Source: Mycolicibacterium sp. BiH015 | GTDB taxonomy: Bacteria > Actinomycetota > Actinomycetes > Mycobacteriales > Mycobacteriaceae | Length of the DNA: 64,000 bases | Assembly: GCF_027706845.1 (NCBI RefSeq) | Contig: NZ_JAQGCZ010000001.1 | Coordinates: 62,001-126,000 of the forward strand | Reading direction: 5' to 3' | Shown here: piece by piece, positions 9,829-19,109 of the stretch | Numbering within the stretch: position 1 is the stretch's first letter | Layout: every line of letters begins with the position of its first letter | Notes under the pieces: generated by a model | What the model was told of the DNA's origin: nothing | Databases searched by the model: none | Seen by the model: only the letters and a program-made list of their open reading frames with translations | Made by a program: the position numbers and the translations under genes

Positions 9829-10802
9829 CACTCATCCTCACCCATACGCAGATCAGCGACCTGCTTGATCGCGCCGAGGTCTACCGGGCGGTCGAGAATG
9901 CATTCGCTGGGCTGGCCCTCGGTGAGTACTGCAATCCGGCGCCGCGGGCGCTGCCACTCCCGGACCACGGTGCGGCACTTCCCATGATGGCAGGGGGCGC
10001 AGGGGTGACGTCGGTGAAACTGTTGTCGGACCTACCCGGCAATCGCGACCGTAGTCTGCCGACGCAGCGCTCGACGATCATGGTCACCTCCGGGGTGACC
10101 GGCGAATGCCTTGCGCTGCTGGACGGACGAGCCATCACCGCGATGCGGACGGCTGCGGCCAGCGCGGTCGCCACCGCACACCTCGCGCCCACGTCGTCGT
10201 CGGTTCTCGGCCTTGTCGGAGCTGGCAGCCTCGCCATCGAGCACGCGCAGGCGATCGCGGCCGTGCGCGGCATCACCGAGATCGTGGTGTGGTCGCGAAG
10301 CGCTGCGACTGCAGAAAAGTTCGCGAAAGCGACCGAAAACCTGCACACTGCAGTGATTTTCGCTGCATCGCCGCGCGACGTCTTCGACCACGCGGACATC
10401 GTGTGCACCCTTACGCCGTCCAGAGATCCGGTCGCATTCGGCGAGTGGTTCCGGGCAGGGCAGCACATCAACGCTGTCGGTGCACCTCCGCGACCGGACC
10501 ACCGCGAGATCGACGGCGACGGCATGCGGCGCGCCCGCGTCATCGTCGACAGCCTTCCCACCGTGATGGCGAAATCGGGTGCCGTGCTGCTCGCACTCGA
10601 AGAAGGACTGATCACCGAGGCCGATATCGGCACCGAACTCGGACACGTCGTGGCCGGCACAGCTGTCGGCCGCCGATCCGACGCCGAGGTGACTCTTTTC
10701 GAATCCGTCGGCCTGGGCCTGCAGGATCTTGTCACCGCCAGGCTGGTGGTGGACCGGGCCTACGAGCGCGGGATCGGGACGACGGTGCACTTCGCCTCTT
10801 AG
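9825..10802 (+). CDS. Ornithine cyclodeaminase/mu-crystallin family protein
   Basis: A 325-residue NAD(P)-dependent enzyme of the OCD/mu-crystallin family. Residues about 60-115 hold the substrate-side segment (TSVKLLSDLPGN, then RTAAASAVATAHLA), followed by a Rossmann fold (LGLVGAGSLAIEHAQAIAAV) and a later INAVGAPPRPDHREID segment. Relatives include ornithine cyclodeaminase, alanine dehydrogenase and ketimine reductase, so the substrate is likely an amino acid or imine. ATG 9825 overlaps the preceding stop (ATGA), so it is coupled to the NMT1-like gene. It probably forms a small catabolic or recycling unit with the transporter (inference). Confidence 0.88.
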   Translation: MTLILTHTQISDLLDRAEVYRAVENAFAGLALGEYCNPAPRALPLPDHGAALPMMAGGAGVTSVKLLSDLPGNRDRSLPTQRSTIMVTSGVTGECLALLDGRAITAMRTAAASAVATAHLAPTSSSVLGLVGAGSLAIEHAQAIAAVRGITEIVVWSRSAATAEKFAKATENLHTAVIFAASPRDVFDHADIVCTLTPSRDPVAFGEWFRAGQHINAVGAPPRPDHREIDGDGMRRARVIVDSLPTVMAKSGAVLLALEEGLITEADIGTELGHVVAGTAVGRRSDAEVTLFESVGLGLQDLVTARLVVDRAYERGIGTTVHFAS

Positions 10803-10866
10803 GCGGGATTGCACGTCGTGATGGAGTGGTACAAAGACTCCGACGTCCCCGAGGAAAGTAGGCCAC

Positions 10867-11529
10867 ATGCGTGTCGTCATCGCCGGAGGCCACGGCAAGA
10901 TCGCACTCCTGACCTCGGCACTGCTTTCGGCGCGGGGGGATTCGGTAGCCGGCATCATCCGCAACCCCGACCACGCTGACGAAGTCCGGGTGGCAGGCGC
11001 GGAACCAGTGGTAGTCGACCTGGAGAACACCACAAACGGCGTGGTCTCGACGCATCTACGCGGAGCAGACGCGGTGATCTTCGCCGCGGGAGCGGGGCCT
11101 GGCAGCGGCGCGGCCCGCAAGGAAACCGTCGACCGCGATGCCGCGATCCTGCTGGCCGATGCGGCTGAAGCAGCCGGGGTGCAGCGCTATGTGATGATCT
11201 CGGCGATGGGCGCCGACGCGGACATCCCCGACGAACCGGATGAGGACGTCTTCACCACCTACCTACGGGCCAAAGGCGCCGCTGACGATGTGATCCGTTC
11301 GCGCACCGAGCTTCTCGCGACGATCGTGCGTCCCGGTCAGCTCACCGACGAAGCCGCCACCGGGAGAGTGACGATAGCCGAAGACACCGGCCGCGGCAGC
11401 ATCCCGCGCGCCGACGTCGCCGCCGTGCTGGTCGCGGTGCTCGATGCACCGCAGACCGCGGGCACAACGTTCGACGTCATCTCCGGCGAGACCGAGATCG
11501 ACGCAGCGCTGGCCTCTTTCGTTCTCTAG
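10867..11529 (+). CDS. NAD(P)-binding NmrA-like/atypical SDR protein
   Basis: A 220-residue single-domain Rossmann protein. The N-terminal MRVVIAGGHGKIALLTSALL resembles the GGxGxxG motif of atypical short-chain dehydrogenases, although one glycine is replaced. YVMISAMGAD and a later YLRAKGAAD (Y-x3-K-like) sit where the active site would be, and VRPGQLTDEA is typical of the NmrA/SDR_a5 group. It is 64 bases downstream of the cyclodeaminase-like gene, with AGGAAAGTAGG as a possible ribosome binding site. Probable oxidoreductase or redox sensor. It ends at a strong hairpin shared with the convergent gene. Confidence 0.82.
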   Translation: MRVVIAGGHGKIALLTSALLSARGDSVAGIIRNPDHADEVRVAGAEPVVVDLENTTNGVVSTHLRGADAVIFAAGAGPGSGAARKETVDRDAAILLADAAEAAGVQRYVMISAMGADADIPDEPDEDVFTTYLRAKGAADDVIRSRTELLATIVRPGQLTDEAATGRVTIAEDTGRGSIPRADVAAVLVAVLDAPQTAGTTFDVISGETEIDAALASFVL

Positions 11530-11541
11530 AACTGAGGAACA

Positions 11542-11575
11542 GGCAGGCCGCCCCATGTGATCGGGGCGGCCTGCT
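11542..11575. terminator. Bidirectional hairpin terminator
   Basis: CAGGCCGCCCC (11544-11554) pairs perfectly with GGGGCGGCCTG (11563-11573) around an 8-base loop, and flanking bases extend the stem. It lies between two convergent genes, 13 bases after one stop and 13 before the other. There is no long U-tract, which is usual in mycobacteria. Confidence 0.7.
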
Positions 11576-11587
11576 GGTCAACGACCC

Positions 11588-12976
11588 TCAGGACTCGCCG
11601 CTCGGGCGCTGCCGCCCGGGGCGCCCGTCAGTGCCGTCGGTGCCCTTGGTGCCGTCAGCACCCTTGGTGCCGTCGTTGCCCGTGTTGCCGCGGCTGCCGA
11701 ATACGCCGCGGTCCCCGGCCTGGCCGCCCGTACCGGCCGAGCCGCCGGTGCCACCGGAGCCTCCAGTGCCGCCGGCTCCAGCCTTGCCCGCGAAGCCCGA
11801 ACCACCTGAGCCGGGCCCGAAGTTTCCGCTGTTTCCGCCGTTGCCGCCGTCACCGCCCTCATCGCCATTCCCGCCGGTGCCGCCGTTGCCGCCGTTGCCG
11901 CCGTTGCCGCTGGTGCCGCCGAACAGCCCGCCACGGCCACCCTTGCCGCCGTTGCCGCCTGCGCCGCCATCCTCACCCGCGGTCCCGTCGCCGCCCTTGC
12001 CGCCGTCACCGCCGTTACCGCCGGACGAGCTGCCGCTGGCACCGAGTGCGCGGCCGTCGCCGCCCTGTCCGCCGCTGCCGCCTCGGGCGCCGGTGCCGCC
12101 GTCCCCACCGTCACCGCCGTCACCGCCGTTAGCCGCGCCGCTCTCCGTGGTTTTGGCGTCACCCCCTGTTCCGCCGTTACCGCCGGCTCCTCCGGGGCCA
12201 CCATCTCCACCGGCGCCACCGTTCCTGCCGTTACACGGACCGATGTTGCAGGAGAAGTCTTGGCCTGCCCCGCCGTTACCGCCGCCGACACCTTCGGCCT
12301 CGCCATCGGCCCCTGGTGTACTGAAGTTGACGTCCGTCTCACCGTCTTCGGCCCGCGTTCCATTGGCGGTGGGATTGACACCGTCGGCGCCCTTCACCCC
12401 GTCACCCCCGCGGCCGCCGGCGCCGCCGTTGCCCACGATGAAGCCACCGTTCCCACCGCTACCACCCGCAGCCCCCGCACCGCCCACGCCCCCGGCTCCA
12501 CCGTTGCCGAACAAGCCGGCGTGGCCGCCATCGCCGCCGAGCATTCCTGCCGACGAGCCTGCACCGCCGGCACCGCCGTTTCCGCCGAAGAGTCCGCCGT
12601 TTCCGCCGTTTCCGGCACGAACTCCGCCGCCGCTGAACCCGTTCCCGCCGTTGCCGAACAGGATGCCGCCGGCCTGTCCATTCGGGTTCAGCAGGGTCCC
12701 GTCGGCACCGTTGCAGATCAGACCGCACGGGCTGCGGTAGTCGATGGCCGCCGGCGCATTCGCGGCCTCTTTCTTCGCCGCGCTCCCGTCCTGCAGGTAG
12801 CCCCACAGTTGACCATCGGTCAGCGCCGCCGTGTCCGGCGCCGCCGCGGCGGTGCCTGCCCCGACAAACAGGCCGACTCCCACCACGGCGGCACCGCCGA
12901 TACCAGTGGCGAGGAAACGGTGCACCGGTAACCGGTGAGCAGGTGAAGTGGAAAACCCTTGTCGGCGAGACGCCAT
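11588..12976 (-). CDS. Exported PGRS-like glycine-rich protein lacking a PE domain
   Basis: A 462-residue protein. Residues 1-46 are a signal peptide with a basic start, a hydrophobic core (GGAAVVGVGLFVGAGTAAAA) and likely cleavage after Ala46. A short unique region with two cysteines (SPCGLICNGADG) leads into about 330 residues of GGNGG/GGAGG repeats as in PE_PGRS proteins, with a second cysteine pair in DFSCNIGPCNG. The last 30 residues turn to collagen-like Gly-x-y triplets (GTKGADGTKGTDG). No PE domain is present. Location is inferred as cell wall or secreted. The repeat-rich DNA means length may vary between strains. It is flanked by a hairpin downstream and by the inverted repeat at 13158-13215 upstream. 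Confidence 0.85.
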   Translation of the reverse strand: MASRRQGFSTSPAHRLPVHRFLATGIGGAAVVGVGLFVGAGTAAAAPDTAALTDGQLWGYLQDGSAAKKEAANAPAAIDYRSPCGLICNGADGTLLNPNGQAGGILFGNGGNGFSGGGVRAGNGGNGGLFGGNGGAGGAGSSAGMLGGDGGHAGLFGNGGAGGVGGAGAAGGSGGNGGFIVGNGGAGGRGGDGVKGADGVNPTANGTRAEDGETDVNFSTPGADGEAEGVGGGNGGAGQDFSCNIGPCNGRNGGAGGDGGPGGAGGNGGTGGDAKTTESGAANGGDGGDGGDGGTGARGGSGGQGGDGRALGASGSSSGGNGGDGGKGGDGTAGEDGGAGGNGGKGGRGGLFGGTSGNGGNGGNGGTGGNGDEGGDGGNGGNSGNFGPGSGGSGFAGKAGAGGTGGSGGTGGSAGTGGQAGDRGVFGSRGNTGNDGTKGADGTKGTDGTDGRPGRQRPSGES

Positions 12977-13157
12977 GATGTAGACCCCCTGGCTGGATAC
13001 CTGTCAGTTGAAAGAAGTACGGAACCAGCGTGCACCGTGGACGGGTCGACAGCTGAGGTAGTGGACTACCTGTCTTTGTCACAGATTTTGACGAACGCAC
13101 CGCGGATCGCATCGTCGAAGCGGGTAGTTGCCCCACGCGCGCTTTACGAATTCCTGT

Positions 13158-13215
13158 CGAGCAGACGCAAACTCGCATGATCCGGACGCGAAACATGCGA
13201 GTTTGTGTCTGCTCG
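13158..13215. terminator. Long inverted repeat, terminator of the ctpE/toxin operon
   Basis: Two 22-base arms (13158-13179 and 13194-13215) pair with a single mismatch around a 14-base loop; the arms include GCAAACTCGCATG and CATGCGAGTTTG. The repeat begins 4 bases after the stop of the Rv0910-like gene. It lies in the 243-base gap that also carries the promoter of the PGRS-like gene; nothing else is seen in that gap. Sequences of the type GAGCAGACGCAAA recur between genes in mycobacteria as I recall. Confidence 0.6.
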
Positions 13216-13219
13216 AGAC

Positions 13220-13651
13220 TTAGGAGAAGACCGCCTTGAAGCGGTTCAGCGACTCCTGGATGTCACCCTTGAGCGCGGACGCGACCACCATTCCGATCGG
13301 TCCGAACAACGCAGGCCCGCCCAAATGAATGTCGAATGTCACGGTCGAACCCTGATTGCTGGGCTTGATCTTGCCCATCAGCTTGACCTTGACACCGCCC
13401 TTGCCGTCGCCGTTGAGCGTCATCGCCTCCGGCGGCTTGTAATGCACGACCGTCCACTGCACCCGGTTCGGCATGCCCTTCACTTCGACGATCGAGGCGA
13501 TCTGGGTGCCCTTCTCGATGACGTCGGGCAGCGTGGAGCGCCACACCCGGTGGATGGACAGCCACTCCTTGTACCGCGATAGATCCGAGGCGGCTTCCCA
13601 CGCCTTTTCAGGCGGGAGCGGAACGTCGACAGAGACCGAGAGTTTGGCCAT
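13220..13651 (-). CDS. SRPBCC protein, Rv0910-type toxin
   Basis: A 143-residue START/Bet v1-like (SRPBCC) protein. It closely resembles M. tuberculosis Rv0910 as I recall it: the segments DVPLPPEKAW, DLSRYKEWLSIHRVWRS, VEVKGMPNRVQWTVV and LGGPALFGPIGMVVASAL are shared with only small changes. Rv0909/Rv0910 is described as a type II toxin-antitoxin pair. It starts 3 bases after the antitoxin stop and is the last gene of the echA6-ctpE operon. A lipid- or polyketide-binding role typical of the fold is the alternative to toxicity. Confidence 0.85.
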   Translation of the reverse strand: MAKLSVSVDVPLPPEKAWEAASDLSRYKEWLSIHRVWRSTLPDVIEKGTQIASIVEVKGMPNRVQWTVVHYKPPEAMTLNGDGKGGVKVKLMGKIKPSNQGSTVTFDIHLGGPALFGPIGMVVASALKGDIQESLNRFKAVFS

Positions 13652-13654
13652 GTC

Positions 13655-13972
13655 CTACGAGGTGGGCGGCGCCGTCGGCGGGGCCTGCGGCGGCGGGGGT
13701 GGCGGAGGGGTCGACGGCGGGGGTGGGGTCGGAGGCGCCGATGCGGGCGGAACCTGACCCGATTGCTGGGTCGGCGGCACCTGCCCGGTGTTGGTCTGGT
13801 CCGCGGTGTTATCGGCGATGGCCTTCTTCGCGGCCTCCTGCACCTTGTCGACCGTCGACGCGTACTTGCCCTGCGTCTTCTTGTCCACGAGGTCACCGGC
13901 CTTGTTGATCACCGTGTCGACCTTGTCGGCGTTCTTCGAGAGAAGATCTTTGGCCTTGTCCAGAAATCCCAT
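13655..13972 (-). CDS. Rv0909-type antitoxin with proline-rich tail
   Basis: A 105-residue protein. Residues 1-50 (starting MGFLDKAKDLLSKNADKV, later DKKTQGKYASTVDKVQ) match the Rv0909 family, amphipathic and lysine-rich. Residues about 65-105 are an added low-complexity tail of prolines (PPTPPPPSTPPPPPPPQAPP) that the 59-residue M. tuberculosis protein lacks, as I recall. ATG 13972 is chosen over an upstream ATG at 14029 because homology starts here and the upstream start would overlap ctpE. It precedes the toxin by 3 bases. Confidence 0.82.
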   Translation of the reverse strand: MGFLDKAKDLLSKNADKVDTVINKAGDLVDKKTQGKYASTVDKVQEAAKKAIADNTADQTNTGQVPPTQQSGQVPPASAPPTPPPPSTPPPPPPPQAPPTAPPTS

Positions 13973-13982
13973 AGACCTCAAC

Positions 13983-16370
13983 TTACCCGTCGCGGAGACG
14001 CCACAATCTACGTTGTTCGCCCAGCACACGGCCCTGCACCCACCAGATCACCTCGATCGCGGCGGCACCCGCCAGCCCGATACCCAGGGCCATGGCGGTG
14101 ATCGCCGCGTTCGACGGGTCGAGAATGAACAGCTCGCGGGCGAACGGGATGCTGAAGATGATGACGTAGGCCGCCCCCGACACCGCGACGAGCGCGACCC
14201 GCCACCACTCGTAGGGCCTTGCCACCACGGCCAGTACCCACACCGCAGCCACCAGCAGTGTGATCAGCGCCGCCGTCGAGGCCTGGGTCTGTTCCGTCTC
14301 CGTCGCCGCGCGGCCCTGGTATGCCAGCAGGTACGACGTGAACGTCGCGGCGCCCACCACGAGACCGGACGGCAGCGCCGACGTCATCACGCGGCGCACG
14401 AACCCGGGATGCGCGCGCTCGTTGTTGGGGGCCAGCGACAGGACGAACGCCGGGATGCCGATGGTGAACCAGGCCGCGATCGTCACGTGGATCGGCTGGA
14501 ACGGGAACAGCAGCGGGTCGGACCCGAACAGCTTCGCCGACAGCCCGGCCAGCCCGACGAGAACAGCCAGCAGCACCGAGTACACCGTCTTGGTGAGGAA
14601 GAGATTCGAGACGCGCTCGATGTTGCCGATGACCCGGCGACCCTCCCCCACGACATACGGCAGCGTGGCGAACTTGTTGTCCAGTAACACGATCTGCGCC
14701 ACCGCGCGGGAGGCGGAGCTTCCCGCGCCCATCGCGACGCCGATGTCGGCGTCCTTGAGCGCCAGCACATCGTTGACGCCGTCACCGGTCATCGCCACCG
14801 TGTGACCGCGGGATTGCAGCGCGTGCACCATGGCCCGCTTCTGGTCGGGCCGGACCCGGCCGAACGTCGTGTACTCCTCCAGAGTCTCGGCCAGCGCGTC
14901 CGGCTGGTCCGGGAGCTTGCGCGCATCCATCGTCTCGCCCTCGAGGCCGAGCGAACCGGCGACAGCGCCCACCGACACCGCGTTGTCGCCGGAGATCACC
15001 TTGATCGAAACCTTTTGCGAGGCAAAGTAATCCAAGGTATCTCTGGCGTCTGGACGGACGCGCTGCTCGAGCACCACCAACGCTGCGGGTGTGACGGTGC
15101 CCGGCGCCCGGGCATCGTCGACGGAGCAGTCGGAGGAGCCGAGCAGAAGCACCCGAAGCCCCTTCGCCCCGATCTGTTCAGCCTCCTCGGCCACCGACGA
15201 GGTGGGATCCAGCAGCACGTCCGGCGCTCCGATGACCCAGTTGCCGTGCTCGCCGTAGGACGTGCCGCTCCATTTGGTCGCGGACTTGAACGGGGCGGTG
15301 GCAGTGGCCGTCCAGCCGGGCGGCATCTTGTAGGCCTCGGCGATCGCGGCCATGCTGGCATTGGGGCGGGCATCGTCGGCGGCCAATTGCGCCAGCACGT
15401 CGGCGACGCCGCGTTCATCGATCTTCTTCACATCGCTGACGCGCATCCCGTTCTCGGTGAGCGTGCCGGTCTTGTCGGCACAGACCACGTCGACGCGCGC
15501 CAGGCCCTCGATCGCGGGCAGCTCGTTGACCAGACACTGCTTGCGACCCAGACGGATGACGCCAACAGCGAAGGCGATCGACGTCATCAGCACCAGGCCC
15601 TCGGGGACCATTGGAACGAGCGCTCCGACCATGCGCAGCACCGACTCCCGCCAGCCCGCATCGGTGGTGAACAGCTGGGTATAGATGATCAGCGCACCCG
15701 CAGGCACCAGCAGGTAGGTGATGAACTGCAGGATCTTGTTGATCCCGTTACGCAGTTCGGATTTCACCAGCGTGAACTTGCTGGCTTCCTCGGCGAGCTT
15801 GGCGGCGTAGGCTTCCCGGCCGACCTTCGTGGCACGGTAGGCGCCGCCGCCCGCGACGACGAAACTGCCCGACATCACCTGATCACCAACATCTTTGGCG
15901 ATCGGATCGGCCTCGCCCGTCAACAGCGACTCGTCGACCTCGAGGTTGGCCTCCTCGAGGATCTCCCCGTCGACGACGATCTGGTCGCCCGGGCCGAGCT
16001 CGATGATGTCGTCGAGCACGACCTCGCTCGGGGCCAGCGGTGCTGTTCCGGACTGCCTGCGCACCAACGGTTTCGCCTGCCCGACGATGGCCAGCTTGTC
16101 CAGCGTCTGCTTGGCGCGCAGTTCCTGGATGATGCCGATGGCGCTGTTGGCGATGATCAGCAGACCGAACGCGCCGTTGATCACCGAGCCGGTGGACAGC
16201 ACGATGACGAAGAGCACGCCGAGAATCGCATTGATCCGGGTGAAAACGTTGCCGCGAACGATCTCCGAGACGCTGCGCGCCGCGCGTGTCGGCACGTCGT
16301 TGGTCTTGCCGTCGGCGACCCGCGCAGCGACCTCGGCGTCCGACAGCCCGGTGACCGTTGGCGCGCTCAC
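13983..16370 (-). CDS. ctpE: P-type cation-transporting ATPase CtpE
   Basis: A 795-residue integral-membrane P-type ATPase. It shows the actuator motif LTGEADP, the membrane motif VPEGL in place of the heavy-metal CPx, the phosphorylation motif [10 protein letters not shown] with Asp299, and the hinge [17 protein letters not shown]. There are two N-terminal, two central and about six C-terminal membrane segments. CtpE of mycobacteria has been linked to calcium uptake; this protein matches it in length and gene neighbours. The GTG start at 16370 overlaps the stop of the upstream lipoprotein gene by 4 bases, and the antitoxin gene follows after 10 bases. Specificity is inferred from orthology. 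Confidence 0.92.
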   Translation of the reverse strand: MSAPTVTGLSDAEVAARVADGKTNDVPTRAARSVSEIVRGNVFTRINAILGVLFVIVLSTGSVINGAFGLLIIANSAIGIIQELRAKQTLDKLAIVGQAKPLVRRQSGTAPLAPSEVVLDDIIELGPGDQIVVDGEILEEANLEVDESLLTGEADPIAKDVGDQVMSGSFVVAGGGAYRATKVGREAYAAKLAEEASKFTLVKSELRNGINKILQFITYLLVPAGALIIYTQLFTTDAGWRESVLRMVGALVPMVPEGLVLMTSIAFAVGVIRLGRKQCLVNELPAIEGLARVDVVCADKTGTLTENGMRVSDVKKIDERGVADVLAQLAADDARPNASMAAIAEAYKMPPGWTATATAPFKSATKWSGTSYGEHGNWVIGAPDVLLDPTSSVAEEAEQIGAKGLRVLLLGSSDCSVDDARAPGTVTPAALVVLEQRVRPDARDTLDYFASQKVSIKVISGDNAVSVGAVAGSLGLEGETMDARKLPDQPDALAETLEEYTTFGRVRPDQKRAMVHALQSRGHTVAMTGDGVNDVLALKDADIGVAMGAGSSASRAVAQIVLLDNKFATLPYVVGEGRRVIGNIERVSNLFLTKTVYSVLLAVLVGLAGLSAKLFGSDPLLFPFQPIHVTIAAWFTIGIPAFVLSLAPNNERAHPGFVRRVMTSALPSGLVVGAATFTSYLLAYQGRAATETEQTQASTAALITLLVAAVWVLAVVARPYEWWRVALVAVSGAAYVIIFSIPFARELFILDPSNAAITAMALGIGLAGAAAIEVIWWVQGRVLGEQRRLWRLRDG

Positions 16371-17962
16371 CTGACGAACACCCCTCGGCCGCCCTCGTCG
16401 AAGTATTCGAGTGTCAGCCTGCCGCCGTCGAACGTCGCCGTGGAAACCGTTCCGGGCGGGGCATTCTCGGAAGTCACGGGGAAGACGAATACGTCACCCT
16501 GCCAGGGATTCAGCTTGAAGAAACCCTTGGGACCCAACGCCAGCTCCAGCTGCCCGTCACGTTCGGTAACCGTCGCCGGTCCCCAGAAGTCGTTGTTGTA
16601 GACGCCCGCGTAGGAGGACAGCGGCCCGTGCGGCTCCGCATTCGCGGGGCGCTGCTGGCCGACGAGGGAGCCAAGCGGCGTCTCCATGTCCAGAAAAGCT
16701 TTGTTGTACAACGCATACCAGTCTTCGCGCACTTCACCGAACTGGACGAGATCGGCGAACTGCGCGGTCAGCGCTTCGGGCACCCCAGCCGGGGTAGCGT
16801 TGGTCAGCGCGACGATCGCGACGTCGGCTGACGGCAGGAACAGCGCATTGGTCGCGGCGCCCAGCTCGAAGGCCCCGGAATGGCTCAACTCTGTACGCGC
16901 CCCCGACGTGGTGCTCACGTTGAAGCCGTAGCCGTAGAACCCCGACCGCATCGCCGGCTCCGTGCCGCGCGCCGAAACGATCTGCGGGGTGACGGCAGGC
17001 AGCAGCGCTTGCGGGTCGATCAGCGGCTTGCCGTCGTGCTGACCGTCGGCGAGGACCATCGCCATCCACCGCGTCAGATCGTTGACCGAGGAACTCACTC
17101 CGCCCGCCGGCGACTGCGCCTGAGCGTTGCGCACATACCGCGGTTCGTAGCGGCCGTCGATGTGGATGTGGCCGACAGCGCGGTCGGGGCGGCCTTCGTA
17201 GTCGCCGAATTGGTAGCTCGTGTCCGCCATCCCCAGAGGTTGGAAGAGAGTTTCGGCGGCCAGGTCCTCCCAGCTCTTGCCCGTGCCCTCGGCGACCGCC
17301 TCAGCGCCCGCGGTGAGTCCGAAGTTGGTGTAGGCGTAGGAGGTCCGGAACTGCGCGAGCGGCAGCTGGCGCAACCGGTCCAGCACCTGTCGTCGGTCGT
17401 ATCCGATCTCCTCGAGCAGATCTCCCGCGTGATCGGGCAGCCCGGAACGATGTGCGAACAGATCACCGACGGTGAGCATCTGCGTCACCGCAGGGTCCGA
17501 CAGCGCGAACCACGGCAGCTTCGACACGACCGGGGTGTCCCAGCTGACCTTGTTCTGTCCGACCAGCGTCGCCACGACGGTGGCGCTGAGCGGCTTGGAC
17601 AGCGACGCGAGCTGGAACACGGTGTCGGGGTCGACCTTGTTGGTCGCGTCATCGGAAGCGGTGTTGTTCTTGACGCCGAAACCCTTGGCGTACAACGTTT
17701 TCCCGCCGTGCACCACGGCCACCGCCATCCCGGGGATGCCCGATTTGGACATCAGCTCCTCGGCGAGCCCGTCGAGCTTACCGACCGCGTTCTCGATGGC
17801 GTTCTCCGGCAACGGCATGGCCGGAACGAGCGGAGGCGGGACGTCGGAGTTCGGGCTGGGTGGCGGGGTGCTCGATGCCGTGGGCTCGGTGCTGTCCGCG
17901 CCGCACCCGGCCAGCAGCGCGACGGCGACGACAAGCGCGGCCGCGCGGGCCCTTGGGTTCAT
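16367..17962 (-). CDS. Serine beta-lactamase-fold hydrolase, putative lipoprotein (Rv0907-like)
   Basis: A 531-residue class C beta-lactamase/esterase-fold protein. It begins with a lipoprotein signal ([20 protein letters not shown], lipobox LAGC, Cys20) and a proline/serine linker, then the catalytic SxxK as Ser120-Leu-Ser-Lys123. The second motif is YTN in TSYAYTNFG, and [15 protein letters not shown] follows. The C-terminal 100 residues form an added beta-rich domain ([14 protein letters not shown]). Likely acts outside the membrane on esters, D-amino-acid peptides or cell-wall components. ATG 17962 is chosen because it places the signal peptide at the N-terminus. It matches Rv0907 in position between the MBL gene and ctpE. 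Confidence 0.87.
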   Translation of the reverse strand: MNPRARAAALVVAVALLAGCGADSTEPTASSTPPPSPNSDVPPPLVPAMPLPENAIENAVGKLDGLAEELMSKSGIPGMAVAVVHGGKTLYAKGFGVKNNTASDDATNKVDPDTVFQLASLSKPLSATVVATLVGQNKVSWDTPVVSKLPWFALSDPAVTQMLTVGDLFAHRSGLPDHAGDLLEEIGYDRRQVLDRLRQLPLAQFRTSYAYTNFGLTAGAEAVAEGTGKSWEDLAAETLFQPLGMADTSYQFGDYEGRPDRAVGHIHIDGRYEPRYVRNAQAQSPAGGVSSSVNDLTRWMAMVLADGQHDGKPLIDPQALLPAVTPQIVSARGTEPAMRSGFYGYGFNVSTTSGARTELSHSGAFELGAATNALFLPSADVAIVALTNATPAGVPEALTAQFADLVQFGEVREDWYALYNKAFLDMETPLGSLVGQQRPANAEPHGPLSSYAGVYNNDFWGPATVTERDGQLELALGPKGFFKLNPWQGDVFVFPVTSENAPPGTVSTATFDGGRLTLEYFDEGGRGVFVR

Positions 17963-17990
17963 GATCAGCACCGTAACGCCTCGTAGCGCG

Positions 17991-19109
17991 CTACGGCCGC
18001 CACCACGGGTCGTATGTCGAATCCGGCACGACCCGTTCACCGGGGATCGGTACCGCGATGCGCACCCGGTCGACATCTGCAGCGGCAACCAGCCGCTCGA
18101 CCGGCTCGGCCCACGGGTGCGGCGCCAGCCGGAACGTCGCCCAGTGGATGGGCACCATGAGGCTCCTGTCCACATCAGCCAGATCCAGGTGGGCGCGCAC
18201 CGCCTCCTCGGGGTTCATGTGGATGTCGGCGAAGGCGGGGTGGTAGGCGCCGATCGGTAGCAACGTCAGATCGAATGGACCGTACTCGGCCCCGATGTCG
18301 GCGAAGCTCTTCGTGTATCCGGTGTCACCGCCGAAGAAAGCTCTGTGTTGCGGCCCTGTGATCACCCAGGACGCCCACAGTGTCGAGTCCCGGGAGAACA
18401 GCCGGCCCGAGAAGTGCCGGGCGGGCGTACAGACGAGCGTCAGGTCGCCGATCCGGTGCGCCTCGTGCCAGTCCAACTCGACGATCCGGCTCTCGGGGAT
18501 GCCCCACTTGCGCAGGTGCACACCGATGCCCAACGGCACCACGAACGGTGCCCGCTGGGTGCGGGCCAGCGCGACGATCGTGTCGATGTCGAGGTGGTCG
18601 TAGTGGTCGTGGCTGATCACCACGGCGTCCACGGCGGGCAGCGCCTCCAGCAGCAGTGGCACGTCGTGGAGTCGCTGCGGCCCCACCGCGCGCGACGGCG
18701 AACACCGCTCGCTCCACACCGGGTCGGCGAGGATGCGGTAGCCGTCGACCTCGATCAGGACACTGGAGTGGCCGTACCAGCTTGCCGCCGCATCGGCGGG
18801 TGTGGGGTCCCCCTTCGGGGGTTCCTTGAGCGGGATCGGGACGGGCGGTTTACCCAGCGCGCCGGCGTTGGCCAGATCGCGCAGCAGTTTGCGTTGCAGC
18901 TCACGGTCCATCGGCAGCCCCGATGATGAGGGCTCCAGGTTGTTGAACTTGCCGTCCCGGTAGTGCGGCGAACGACGGGCGACGGGCGCGATCTCGGCCG
19001 GGGTGGCGCCGAGCGCTTCCGACGTGCCCTGCAGTGCGCGCAGCACCCATCCGCCGGCCAGCAACGATGCCGTCCCGAACCCGTATCGGAGTGCGGTGCA
19101 CACGACCAT
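17991..19109 (-). CDS. MBL-fold metal-dependent hydrolase, NAPE-PLD-like (Rv0906-like)
   Basis: A 372-residue metallo-beta-lactamase-fold protein. The zinc motif HxHxDH is present as SHDHYDHLD, with further ligands in PARHFSG, GGDTGY and PIHWATF. The domain layout (WYGHSSVLIEVDG, then ILADPVWSERCSP) matches the N-acyl-phosphatidylethanolamine phospholipase D/UlaG-like group. The N-terminal 35 residues include a hydrophobic stretch (ALRYGFGTASLLAGGWVL), possibly a membrane anchor or signal. ATG 19109 overlaps the echA6 stop, consistent with coupling; longer in-frame starts would lie wholly inside echA6. A phosphodiesterase or lipid-hydrolase role is inferred. Confidence 0.87.
   Translation of the reverse strand: MVVCTALRYGFGTASLLAGGWVLRALQGTSEALGATPAEIAPVARRSPHYRDGKFNNLEPSSSGLPMDRELQRKLLRDLANAGALGKPPVPIPLKEPPKGDPTPADAAASWYGHSSVLIEVDGYRILADPVWSERCSPSRAVGPQRLHDVPLLLEALPAVDAVVISHDHYDHLDIDTIVALARTQRAPFVVPLGIGVHLRKWGIPESRIVELDWHEAHRIGDLTLVCTPARHFSGRLFSRDSTLWASWVITGPQHRAFFGGDTGYTKSFADIGAEYGPFDLTLLPIGAYHPAFADIHMNPEEAVRAHLDLADVDRSLMVPIHWATFRLAPHPWAEPVERLVAAADVDRVRIAVPIPGERVVPDSTYDPWWRP

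Noticed and set aside
11631..12740. A proline-rich open frame on the plus strand
   Set aside because: It is the complement of glycine codons in the PGRS-like repeat. The minus strand has the signal peptide, the cysteine pairs and flanking regulatory layout.
11588..12976. Possible CRISPR or tandem-repeat array
   Set aside because: The repeats are short degenerate GGNGG codons inside one reading frame, not uniform repeats with unique spacers.
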